A DNA stretch of 64,000 bases from Corynebacterium kefirresidentii (GTDB lineage Bacteria; Actinomycetota; Actinomycetes; Mycobacteriales; Mycobacteriaceae), in NCBI GenBank assembly GCA_002154655.1, contig NGUZ01000002.1, forward strand, positions 186,001-250,000, read 5' to 3'. The translations under genes and the position numbers were made by a program. The notes under the pieces are model-generated. The model ran no database searches and was not told where the DNA came from. It saw nothing but the letters and a program-made list of their open reading frames with translations. Positions 55,283-62,562 of the stretch are shown here, piece by piece. Numbering within the stretch: the first letter of the stretch is position 1; every line of letters starts with the position of its first letter.

Positions 55283-55289
55283 AGAAATT

Positions 55290-55892
55290 GTGGCTAAAGA
55301 AACAATCAGCGAAAAGGAGCTGCAGCGCCGCTTCGAAGCGGAAGCGCTGCCCCTGCTAGACCAGCTCTACGGCGGTGCCCTGCGCATGACGCGCAATCCG
55401 CAAGATGCTGAGGACCTCGTGCAGGAGACCTACCTCAAGGCCTATAAGTCCTTTCATTCCTTCAAGCAAGGTACAAACCTTAAGGCTTGGCTGTATCGCA
55501 TCATGACCAATAACTACATCAACTCCTACCGCAAGGCGAAGCGCCGGCCCACGGAGTCTTCGGCCGATGACCTGAGCGATTTTCAGCTCTATACCACCGC
55601 GGGACACGATTCCACTGGCCTGGAATCCGCCGAGGTAGCCGCGCTCAAGGACATGCCAGATTCCACCATTTCAGAGGCCATGAATGACCTGCCCGATGAT
55701 TACCGCATGGTGGTTTACTACGCGGATGTAGAGGGCCTGGCGTATAAAGAAATCGCAGAAATCATGGACACTCCTTTGGGCACAGTGATGTCTCGGTTGC
55801 ACCGGGGAAGAAAACTACTCCGAAAAGCGTTGAAAGACGTGGCACGAGAACAAGGTATTGGATTAGAACACCCAGACATGGAGGAGAAGTAA
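55290..55892 (+). CDS. sigH: ECF sigma factor SigH
   Basis: 200-residue group IV sigma factor. Region 2 spans about 22-90 ([29 protein letters not shown] contains the conserved D-A-E-D-L-V-Q-E-T core) and region 4 about 135-190 ([34 protein letters not shown]). SigH controls the thiol/oxidative and heat stress regulon in Corynebacterium. The GTG at 55290 is 7 bases after TAGGAT. The anti-sigma gene rshA overlaps its stop by one base. Confidence 0.93.
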   Translation: MAKETISEKELQRRFEAEALPLLDQLYGGALRMTRNPQDAEDLVQETYLKAYKSFHSFKQGTNLKAWLYRIMTNNYINSYRKAKRRPTESSADDLSDFQLYTTAGHDSTGLESAEVAALKDMPDSTISEAMNDLPDDYRMVVYYADVEGLAYKEIAEIMDTPLGTVMSRLHRGRKLLRKALKDVAREQGIGLEHPDMEEK

Positions 55893-56164
55893 TGGAACGC
55901 GCAACGGAACACAACTGTGGTGCGTGTAGCTCCCCAGAGGTACAGGCCCTCCTGTGCGAGCTTCTCGATGAATCCACCACCTATGCCCGCGCGCTCGCCA
56001 TCCGCGAGCACATCGCCCAGTGTGATTTTTGTCAAAAACGCCTCGAGAGCGAGGAGATTATTCGTTCGCTGGTGCGCAACTGTTGTAACGGGCAGGCCAA
56101 GGCGCCGCAGGCGTTACGCCGCCGCATCTCGGTTGAAATCACCCGCATCGAAACGGCGTGGTAG
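55892..56164 (+). CDS. rshA: zinc-binding anti-sigma factor RshA
   Basis: 90 residues with H40-x3-C44-x2-C47 (REHIAQCDFC), the ZAS redox switch. Extra cysteines at 9, 12, 22 and a CC pair near 73 could add thiol sensing. Under disulfide stress the zinc is lost and SigH released. TAATG overlap with sigH couples synthesis. Relatives: RshA of Mycobacterium, RsrA of Streptomyces. Confidence 0.92.
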   Translation: MERATEHNCGACSSPEVQALLCELLDESTTYARALAIREHIAQCDFCQKRLESEEIIRSLVRNCCNGQAKAPQALRRRISVEITRIETAW

Positions 56165-56220
56165 GCACTGTTGCTCACCCGCTGTGGTGGGGTCTGGTCT
56201 CATGATCTTCCAACTTTTTG

Positions 56221-56313
56221 CTTGAGTCCATACCGATCGGGCCGAATTGAGGGCGGAAGGGCCGAATTGAGACCCCAATGTGTTCAATTCGGCCCGATCA
56301 CATTGGACTTAAG
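56221..56313. repeat. long inverted repeat with competing third arm
   Basis: A 16-bp perfect arm pair, GATCGGGCCGAATTGA (56235-56250) with TCAATTCGGCCCGATC (56284-56299), is extended outward by CTTGAGTCCA / TGGACTTAAG (9 of 10 pairs). The loop holds a second copy of GGGCCGAATTGAG (56259-56271) that can replace the 5' arm. It lies just after rshA. No protein is encoded. Confidence 0.65.
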
Positions 56314-56371
56314 GCACGGAGAGGTTAAGCGGGGAGCTAGGAGACGACATTGATTTGCGTCTGCCATAGCA

Positions 56372-56415
56372 AAAGCCCGGTTCTACGGTCGAAGTGACCG
56401 AGGGAACCGGGCTTT
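56372..56415. terminator. bidirectional terminator between rshA and bL37
   Basis: AAAGCCCGGTTC / GAACCGGGCTTT perfect 12-bp stem with inner GGTC/GACC; A/T tails on both sides. Confidence 0.85.
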
Positions 56416-56430
56416 GAGTAATGCTGTGCG

Positions 56431-56505
56431 TTATGCGCTAGGACGCTTGCCGTGATTAGCGGACTTCTTGCGGCGATCCTTGCGCTTGCGACCACGCTTG
56501 CTCAT
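56431..56505 (-). CDS. ribosomal protein bL37 (24 residues)
   Basis: Minus-strand 24-codon frame: MSKRGRKRKDRRKK then SANHGKRPSA, ATG at 56505, TAA at 56431-56433, AAGGAG nine bases upstream of the ATG. It matches the actinobacterial 50S protein bL37 (AURKAIP1/COX24-like; mycobacterial form begins MAKRGRKKRDRR). It is easily missed because of its size. It shares a terminator with rshA and lies downstream of whcE on the same strand. Confidence 0.85.
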   Translation of the reverse strand: MSKRGRKRKDRRKKSANHGKRPSA

Positions 56506-56588
56506 TGCGCACTCCTTCGTTGAGGGTATCTGAACTTTATTCAACTTTAGCGGCTAAGGGCGCCGAAACGAAAATTGGGGGCCAATGA

Positions 56589-56849
56589 TTAAGCGGAAAC
56601 GCGGGCGCGTCCACGGCCGCGGTTACGGCGGCGCTTGAGGGCGCGGCGCTCCTCTTCAGATAGACCGCCCCAGACGCCGGCGTCCAAGCCGGACTCCAGT
56701 GCCCACTTCAGGCAGGAAGAGGCAACAGGGCAGCGGTTGCAGACCAGCTTGGCCTTAGCGATTTGGGTAAGTGCAGGACCAGAATTGCCTACTGGGAAGA
56801 ACAGCTCGGGGTCTTCGTCGCGGCAAACAGCTTCGTGGCGCCAATCCAT
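56589..56849 (-). CDS. whcE: WhiB-family regulator WhcE (WhiB1 type)
   Basis: 86 residues with cluster cysteines C9, C37, C40, C46, the GVWGG turn and a strongly basic tail (KRRRNRGRGRARVSA). In C. glutamicum whcE lies beside sigH and has a positive role in oxidative and heat stress, under SigH control. AGGAG lies before the ATG. In mycobacteria the WhiB1 form is NO-sensitive and binds the principal sigma factor. Confidence 0.9.
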   Translation of the reverse strand: MDWRHEAVCRDEDPELFFPVGNSGPALTQIAKAKLVCNRCPVASSCLKWALESGLDAGVWGGLSEEERRALKRRRNRGRGRARVSA

Positions 56850-56963
56850 GATTGATATCTCCTAACAAAAATTCGACAGCAGTAAGCACAAGCGCTTTTC
56901 ACGAAAATGAAAAGCAACCAATGCCAGGGTGGGTGGTTGTGTGAACTGGTCTGCGTGCAGTGG

Positions 56964-57039
56964 GGCCCGGTCTCGAGGTCGGGCCAGCGTCGCCGCCGCC
57001 AATGGTTCACATTGTGGTTACTTGAAGTTTCCTTCAAGT
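56964..57039 (-). promoter_or_regulatory. whcE upstream region with two inverted repeats
   Basis: In the 497 bp without a gene between whcE and 57347 I see GGCCCG..CTCGAG..CGGGCC (56964-56985) and ACTTGAA-N6-TTCAAGT (57020-57039). On the minus strand the second contains GGAAAC, followed about 17 bases later by TGTGAA, a weak resemblance to the SigH pattern GGAA...GTT. The mRNA leader would be about 150 nt. The rest of the gap shows nothing. Confidence 0.35.
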
Positions 57040-57346
57040 TAAGAAGAGGTTTACGTCCTCTTTCTTTTTGCTACCCCAGAATCATGACATGTTTACTCAG
57101 ACTCCGCTAGGGGTAGAGGCAAAATTGTGGCCAACCTCACTTGAATGAAACTAGTGTGGGGGTCATTTAGGGCCACGATAGAGTTGAAAGAAGCCTGTGA
57201 GAAACGCGCTGAACTGGCGTATTGTCCAAAAATCATTGAGTGCGGTGACTGAAGAAGCGTCAAATCTACCCGGCTAGCCCCTGCCCCCGCGAAACCTGAG
57301 TGGCGCACAGGGAAATGTCGTTGACCGGTGAGTAGACTGTGGCTTT

Positions 57347-57835
57347 GTGTCTAAGCAGAAGAAAAAGCAGGTAAACAAAAAGCAAAGTGCGGCCTCGGCG
57401 CAGCCGGCGCGTGAGGTGAAGCCCCAGCAGGGCGCGCCACAGCCGGTTCTCGTAGCCGCAGCGCTCGCCGTGGTTCAGTCCATCGCCGTCATCTGCTTCG
57501 GTATCTTCCTGATCGTGCGCGAATTGACCGGTGCGGAAAACGGCTCCATGGTGTCGGATTCGGGCTCTGGAAGCTTTGTGGGGCTAGGCACCGCACTCTT
57601 TATCTTTATCGTGTTTGGTTTTGTCATCATTGGCGCTTGGGCCATGGTCAAGGGAAAGCGCTGGGGTAGGGGAGCCATTATTTTGGTGGAACTAATCTTG
57701 GCGGCTAGCTCCTTCCAAATGTTTAGCGGTGGATCGCCGCTACTGGGCGTGGTGACATTGCTGAGCGCCGCAGTGGTCATCTTCTTGCTGATGTTCGTAC
57801 GCGCCTCCACTGAGTGGGCGGCAGCAAACTTCTAA
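57347..57835 (+). CDS. four-helix membrane protein of unknown function
   Basis: 162 residues: a Lys/Gln-rich cytoplasmic start (SKQKKKQVNKKQ), then four hydrophobic segments near 37-63, 80-104, 110-128 and 135-153. No conserved polar motif stands out. Corynebacterial relatives are annotated only as membrane proteins. GTG start; TAGACT ends eight bases upstream, so it may be leaderless. A strong bidirectional terminator follows. Confidence 0.65.
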   Translation: MSKQKKKQVNKKQSAASAQPAREVKPQQGAPQPVLVAAALAVVQSIAVICFGIFLIVRELTGAENGSMVSDSGSGSFVGLGTALFIFIVFGFVIIGAWAMVKGKRWGRGAIILVELILAASSFQMFSGGSPLLGVVTLLSAAVVIFLLMFVRASTEWAAANF

Positions 57836-57851
57836 AGTCATCTTCACGTGT

Positions 57852-57894
57852 AAAAAGGCCGCGCCCGGTAAAACCCGGAATGCGCGGCCTTTTT
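57852..57894. terminator. bidirectional terminator
   Basis: AAAAAGGCCGCGC / GCGCGGCCTTTTT perfect 13-bp stem with an inner CCGG/CCGG pair; T tails on both strands. Separates the membrane protein from the convergent gene at 57911. Confidence 0.92.
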
Positions 57895-57910
57895 ATGCGA
57901 TGGTGGGGTA

Positions 57911-59149
57911 CTAATCGGCGCTAAGGCCCACTACCTTATCGCCGCGGGCTTCCACAATGGTGTCACCCGCTAAAGTGAGATAAACGGCACCGCGGTAGGC
58001 GCCGCGGTCAACCGGGACGGTCCGCAGAGTCTTGCCAGTGGACCAGTCCATGACTGCAATTCCTTCTTGGGTAGGCACCAGCATCTGCTCGTTGACAGCG
58101 ATGGGGGTGCCGATGGCCTCTTCCACGATGCGATCAACCGAGAGGTCGCTCGGCTTAAAGAGATAAAGCCGGGAGCCATCAAACCAGGTCATATGGTGCG
58201 GCAAGTCCGCAGTTGCCGGCGCGAAGGGGGAGTCGCCGGTGTCTATAGCCGGAGAAGGCTCTGCTGGGGAAGAGTCGAGCTTTTTACCTTCATTGTTATA
58301 TGACTCGATGGAGGGGTGTGGTCCTGGCCGGTATACGGCGGCGGCCTTTTGGCCTACGGCGACAAGGCGGGCGCCATCGGTGGCAATGTCCACATCGGCG
58401 GCGATGTCCGGTTGACGGGAATCATCGGGGGTGGTGTCTTGGAAGCGCAACCAGGTGGTATTCGGCTTATCGGGGCAGGACTCGGTCAGGGCTAAGTTCT
58501 CGGTACGGGTAAGGGCCGAGCTGAGCGTGCAATCCTCATGCGGTTGCTTGTCCGGTTCTTGTTTTGCCTCCACGTCACCGTATTCCACGGTACGCACCAT
58601 ATCCGAGCGCCACAGATCGATGCGGTCGGTGGAGACCGTTCCTACCCGGTCATTGGAGGATATGGGTACCACCTCGTCCGAATTTATGGCACTACGGGTG
58701 CTGTCATACTCACCAGTCGCGGCATCAATCGCCACGGTATCTCCGCAGCCCACACCGGTCTTATAAGTAGCTACTATCTTGCCCCATGCAGCAGATAGTG
58801 AGCACAGTTCGGCGTCAGTGCGCTCATAGGTCCACGCTTCGGAACCGTCCGGATTGGTAGCCGTGAGCGTGTGATCCGCATGTGTGATGGTCAGGCCGTG
58901 CGCCGAAACCGCTCGGTATTGGCCAGGCACCGGTTCATTGGGGAGGCTGAAGGACTCGTGGAGGTTAGTCGGGACTGTGGAAAGTGCGGGTGCATCCTTT
59001 TCCCCAGGAACGGCCGCCTGGCTCAAATGTGCCTGATTGATATTGGCAGTGACGGCTGCACCGCCTACCGCGATGGCGCAGACCACGGCAATGATGCCGG
59101 TGGCCTTCCAATCAGTGAGCGTGGAACGCAAAATGGGAGCCTTGGTCAT
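57911..59149 (-). CDS. membrane-anchored PQQ/beta-propeller-like extracytoplasmic protein
   Basis: 412 residues from the ATG at 59149, which overlaps the rhlE stop (ATGA). One N-terminal anchor (ATGIIAVVCAIAVGGAAVTA, residues 15-34). The outer part shows repeated blade-like units: ITHADHTLTATNPDGSEAWTYE, DGARLVAVGQKAAAVYRPG, INEQ-type and AVMDWSTGKTLRTVPVDRG. Two Cys near 130 and 150 may bond. No catalytic motif. Frame open further upstream inside rhlE, but that part is out of character. Confidence 0.7.
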   Translation of the reverse strand: MTKAPILRSTLTDWKATGIIAVVCAIAVGGAAVTANINQAHLSQAAVPGEKDAPALSTVPTNLHESFSLPNEPVPGQYRAVSAHGLTITHADHTLTATNPDGSEAWTYERTDAELCSLSAAWGKIVATYKTGVGCGDTVAIDAATGEYDSTRSAINSDEVVPISSNDRVGTVSTDRIDLWRSDMVRTVEYGDVEAKQEPDKQPHEDCTLSSALTRTENLALTESCPDKPNTTWLRFQDTTPDDSRQPDIAADVDIATDGARLVAVGQKAAAVYRPGPHPSIESYNNEGKKLDSSPAEPSPAIDTGDSPFAPATADLPHHMTWFDGSRLYLFKPSDLSVDRIVEEAIGTPIAVNEQMLVPTQEGIAVMDWSTGKTLRTVPVDRGAYRGAVYLTLAGDTIVEARGDKVVGLSAD

Positions 59150-60471
59150 CGGCGGCCTCCTCGTCGGCGCCGGGAGCTGCCGCGGCGCGCAGTGGTACGG
59201 GTGGGGGATTTCTCGCGGACTGAAACCTGGCCTACAACCTTGGTCTCGGGGCCTACGGTCTCCTCTGCATCCGCGGGGATGTCTAGCGCTTGGGCCAGCT
59301 CTGGGGAAGTAGAAAACCATTGTGGCGGCTCCGGCTCTCCCAAATCCAGCTCATCGTTAATGACTTGCCATTTGCCCAGCTCATCGTAGCCCACCAAGGT
59401 GATGGCGGTACCGGTATGCCCGGCGCGACCCGTGCGACCAATACGGTGGACAAAGGTCATTGGATCATCTGGTACCTGGTAGTTGATGACGTGAGTGACA
59501 TCATCTACGTCGATACCGCGGGCAGCAATATCGGTGGCGACCAGGATGTCTACCTGGCCGGAGCGGAAGGCCTGCAGGGATTTCTCGCGGGACTTTTGCC
59601 CAAGGTCGCCGTGGACGGCTCCTACGCGGAAGCCGCGCCGGGCGAGATCATCGGCCAAATGGGCGGCCGTTCGCTTGGTGCGGGCGAAGATGATGGTGCG
59701 CCCACGGTCGGCAGCCTGCAGGGCGTGCGCGACGATGGCAACCTTATCCATGCGGTGAGCTTGGAAGGTGACCTTGCGGGTGGAGGAATGGGTGAAATCC
59801 TGCTCGCCCGATTCGGCGCGGATATGGATGGGCTTATTCATAAAACGGCGGGCCAGCGTTAAAATCGCGCCCGGCATCGTAGCGGAAAAGAGCATGGTCT
59901 GGTGCGCATTGCTATCCAGAGCCTGCAGGATGGCCTCCACCGAGGGCAAGAAGCCCAAATCTAGCATCTCGTCGGCTTCATCGAGTACCAAGATGGCCAC
60001 CCGGTCTAATTGCAGATTGTCGCGCTCATGAAGATCGATCAGGCGGCCAGGTGTACCGATGATGACATCGGCGCCCTTATTGAGCTTTGTGATCTGTTCC
60101 TCGTAGGGCCGGCCTCCGTAGATGGAAACCAAACGCACCGGTATGTCAGCGGCGGCTACCTGCAGGTCTTTGGTGACCTGCTGGGCAAGCTCACGGGTGG
60201 GGACCACCACGAGGGCGCGCGGGGTGCCATCGAGCTCTTCGATATCGGCATCATCAAAGACACGATCCAAAAGCGGCACGCCAAAGCCATAGGTTTTACC
60301 CATGCCGGTGCGCGCTTGGCCAATCAAATCCTGACCGGACAAAGCGATGGGCAGGGTTAATTCCTGGATTGCAAAAGTACGCGTGATGCCACGGGTGGCG
60401 AGTCCATCGCAGATTTCGGCCGCAACGCCGAGTTCCGCGAAGCTCGGTGGCTGGGATTTTATGTCAGACAC
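59146..60471 (-). CDS. rhlE: DEAD-box RNA helicase
   Basis: 441 residues. Q-motif region with FAIQELTLPIALSGQDLIGQ, motif I ARTGMGKT near 56, motif Ia PTRELAQQV, motif II VLDEADEM near 165, motif III SAT near 197, motif V ATDIAARGID and motif VI HRIGRTGRAG near 342. Ends in an Arg/Ser-rich tail (RRGSSRRRRGGRR) for RNA binding. Equivalent of Rv3211. It precedes the propeller protein with a 4-bp overlap. Confidence 0.92.
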   Translation of the reverse strand: MSDIKSQPPSFAELGVAAEICDGLATRGITRTFAIQELTLPIALSGQDLIGQARTGMGKTYGFGVPLLDRVFDDADIEELDGTPRALVVVPTRELAQQVTKDLQVAAADIPVRLVSIYGGRPYEEQITKLNKGADVIIGTPGRLIDLHERDNLQLDRVAILVLDEADEMLDLGFLPSVEAILQALDSNAHQTMLFSATMPGAILTLARRFMNKPIHIRAESGEQDFTHSSTRKVTFQAHRMDKVAIVAHALQAADRGRTIIFARTKRTAAHLADDLARRGFRVGAVHGDLGQKSREKSLQAFRSGQVDILVATDIAARGIDVDDVTHVINYQVPDDPMTFVHRIGRTGRAGHTGTAITLVGYDELGKWQVINDELDLGEPEPPQWFSTSPELAQALDIPADAEETVGPETKVVGQVSVREKSPTRTTARRGSSRRRRGGRR

Positions 60472-60542
60472 ACCTTGATAGTAGCCGGGATGGTTATAGT
60501 GGGGCCATTGACAATAAAACTCTAGTTAGAGGAGGAACCCTC

Positions 60543-60767
60543 ATGGATATCAAATTTGGCTTCGCAGACACCGCTCGTGAGCTGGTCATTAGCGCTGCAG
60601 GTGACCAGGCTGAGCTGACGCAGAAGATCAATAGCGCCCTGGCGGATAACTCCACCTTGGAACTGGAAGATGACAAGGGCCGCAAGTACCTCGTGCGCAC
60701 TGACCGCGTGGTCTACGTTGAGGTGGGCATTGCGAAGAGGCACGCCGTGGGATTCGCCGGCGCCTAA
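60543..60767 (+). CDS. DUF3107 protein
   Basis: 74 residues; MDIKFGFADTARELVISA and GRKYLVRTDRVVYVEVG fit the DUF3107 family (M. tuberculosis TB9.4, Rv3208A). Small alpha/beta protein of unknown function. Strong GAGGAGGAA site before the ATG. Divergent from rhlE; CTCTA-GT-TAGAG sits just before the ribosome-binding site. Confidence 0.88.
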   Translation: MDIKFGFADTARELVISAAGDQAELTQKINSALADNSTLELEDDKGRKYLVRTDRVVYVEVGIAKRHAVGFAGA

Positions 60768-60828
60768 AGACGAGCGCACCGGTCTGCTGATTCAAATTTT
60801 TAAAAATAAACGGGTAATCTAAGGCCCC

Positions 60829-61767
60829 ATGGAAGATAGGGAGACTCGCCACGCTCACCGGAGCCAGGGCCATTCGCCGGACCGCCCAAATGCGGTGGTC
60901 CGGTTTGCGCGTCAATATGGCTGGTGGCGCGTGGTGGCTATCCCTTTGATGATCGCCTTGACCATCTGGTTCATTGTCGATATCGCCACCGCTTCCTCCT
61001 TTGAAGAAGGGGCGGAAGAAACTACCGCAGCTGCCCCGACGAGTGCCGAGAAAATCGGGCCTGATCCGGCTGATGCGGAAGCGGTCAAACGGGAAATTAG
61101 TGAGATGCCGCCCGGTGGTGCGTTTACCAAGCAGGGAAAGGGCACTTTCCATGAGGTGGGCGAGCCCGGCGCCGTAGCCGGTAAGGGCGGCGCGCAGAAG
61201 GTGCGCTATTCCATCGAGGTGGAAGATGGCCTCAATACCGCACCGTATGGCGGCGATGATTCTTTTGCAGCCATGGTGGAAGCAACCCTTTCTGATCCGC
61301 GCGGCTGGACCGCGCACAAGGACTTCGAGTTCGAGCACGTGGCCTCTGATGCGGATCCAGATACCCGTATCCAGCTGACCTCCTTGGGTACCGCCGCGGA
61401 GCGGTGCGGGGAGAAAATTGAAACGGAAACCTCCTGCCATACCACCATTACTGGCGAGTCCACCACGATTATTAATGAGGCTCGCTGGGTGCGCGGTGCG
61501 ACGCCGTTTGAAGGCGATATGGGTAATTACCGCCAGTACGTTATTAACCACGAGCTGGGCCACGCCATTGGCTATGCGGCCCATCAGCCGTGTGGTGGGC
61601 AGGGCAAGTTAGCTCCGATCATGATGCAGCAGACCTTGGATCTCAATAACAAGGTATTGCACGATCGCAAGCCCAGTGAGGTCTATCCTGATGAGGACGT
61701 GACCTGTACAGCTAACCCGTGGCCTTTCCCCAACCCGGATAATAAGGATCCCCACCAACCCGAATAG
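60829..61767 (+). CDS. DUF3152 zincin-like membrane-anchored protein
   Basis: 312 residues. Basic cytoplasmic tail, one membrane segment (WWRVVAIPLMIALTIWFIV, about 32-50), then a DUF3152 domain from about 95. HELGH at 241-245 matches HExxH; the expected third His is at 252, one residue later than in the HExxHxxGxxH pattern. Cys193/Cys203 and Cys255/Cys280-region pairs are likely disulfides. Family counterpart Rv3207c. Whether it is an active protease is unknown. Confidence 0.85.
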   Translation: MEDRETRHAHRSQGHSPDRPNAVVRFARQYGWWRVVAIPLMIALTIWFIVDIATASSFEEGAEETTAAAPTSAEKIGPDPADAEAVKREISEMPPGGAFTKQGKGTFHEVGEPGAVAGKGGAQKVRYSIEVEDGLNTAPYGGDDSFAAMVEATLSDPRGWTAHKDFEFEHVASDADPDTRIQLTSLGTAAERCGEKIETETSCHTTITGESTTIINEARWVRGATPFEGDMGNYRQYVINHELGHAIGYAAHQPCGGQGKLAPIMMQQTLDLNNKVLHDRKPSEVYPDEDVTCTANPWPFPNPDNKDPHQPE

Positions 61768-61776
61768 GAGTTAAGG

Positions 61777-62562
61777 ATGCCGCTTCCCCCAGAGCATGTT
61801 TTAAGCGCCTTTCACGCGGAAACTGGTGCTACCGGTACTCGCCGCGCTCAGGGCGATCAATTAGGCCCGGTGTGGGATAACGGCATCAAGGTGGGGGACG
61901 TGGTCTATTCGCAGGCCGTTCCTTTTGCTGCATGGTCCGCCAAGACGCGCGAGCGCCTAAGTGTGCAAGGCGCCCGGGTTTCCCGGCCAATTTTATCTAG
62001 CGATGGCCGTCATACGGCCGCTGGCTGGAAGGCCACGCAGTTTATTCCGGGGCAGGTTCGTGGGCGCATTGATGAAACCGCACAGATGGCGCTGCGCCTT
62101 GATACGGCTATGGCCGAGGTGGCACTTCCCACCGGGCAGCGCGACGATGTCTTTGCTCGCGCGGAGCGCGCCGCGTGGGGAGAAACGGGGGAGGCTTATC
62201 GCCCGGCTCTGCTTGCCGACGTCCCCCTTATCCCTGCCCACACCGCTCTTCTCACCACCACGGTCTATCACGGCGCCAACCCGCCGGGAATCGTGGACAT
62301 CGTGCCGGGCGAGTTCCCGCGCCCAGCCGGTTGGAGCGCCGCCCTAGTCATCGTCGACGGGCTTATTGCTCAGGCGGTTGATGATGAGATCTGCCAGCGC
62401 TTTAGCCACGTGCCTGGCATGCAGGAGCTGCTCTTGCGTGCAGTGTCGTATCGTCGTCATATCAACGATCTGCATCCTGCTTCGCGTTCAAACACGCGTT
62501 CGCACATTGAACGGGTGGAGCAATATCTGGTGTCGCGAGCATCTGCCATACTGGAGCGGTGA
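61777..62562 (+). CDS. TIGR02569-family protein
   Basis: 261 residues. VLSAFHAETGATGTRRAQGDQLGPVW begins as in the actinobacterial family TIGR02569 (split: VLSAFHAETG, then GPVWDNGIKVGDVVYSQ), always upstream of the AdnAB helicase-nuclease genes (Rv3205c type). The fold looks kinase-like (phosphotransferase superfamily) but catalytic residues are not clear. Its TGA overlaps the GTG of the next gene. Confidence 0.8.
   Translation: MPLPPEHVLSAFHAETGATGTRRAQGDQLGPVWDNGIKVGDVVYSQAVPFAAWSAKTRERLSVQGARVSRPILSSDGRHTAAGWKATQFIPGQVRGRIDETAQMALRLDTAMAEVALPTGQRDDVFARAERAAWGETGEAYRPALLADVPLIPAHTALLTTTVYHGANPPGIVDIVPGEFPRPAGWSAALVIVDGLIAQAVDDEICQRFSHVPGMQELLLRAVSYRRHINDLHPASRSNTRSHIERVEQYLVSRASAILER

Noticed and set aside
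55158..55289. Longer SigH form
   Set aside because: The extension is the reverse side of ybaK and runs through the shared promoter; SigH proteins begin near the GTG at 55290.
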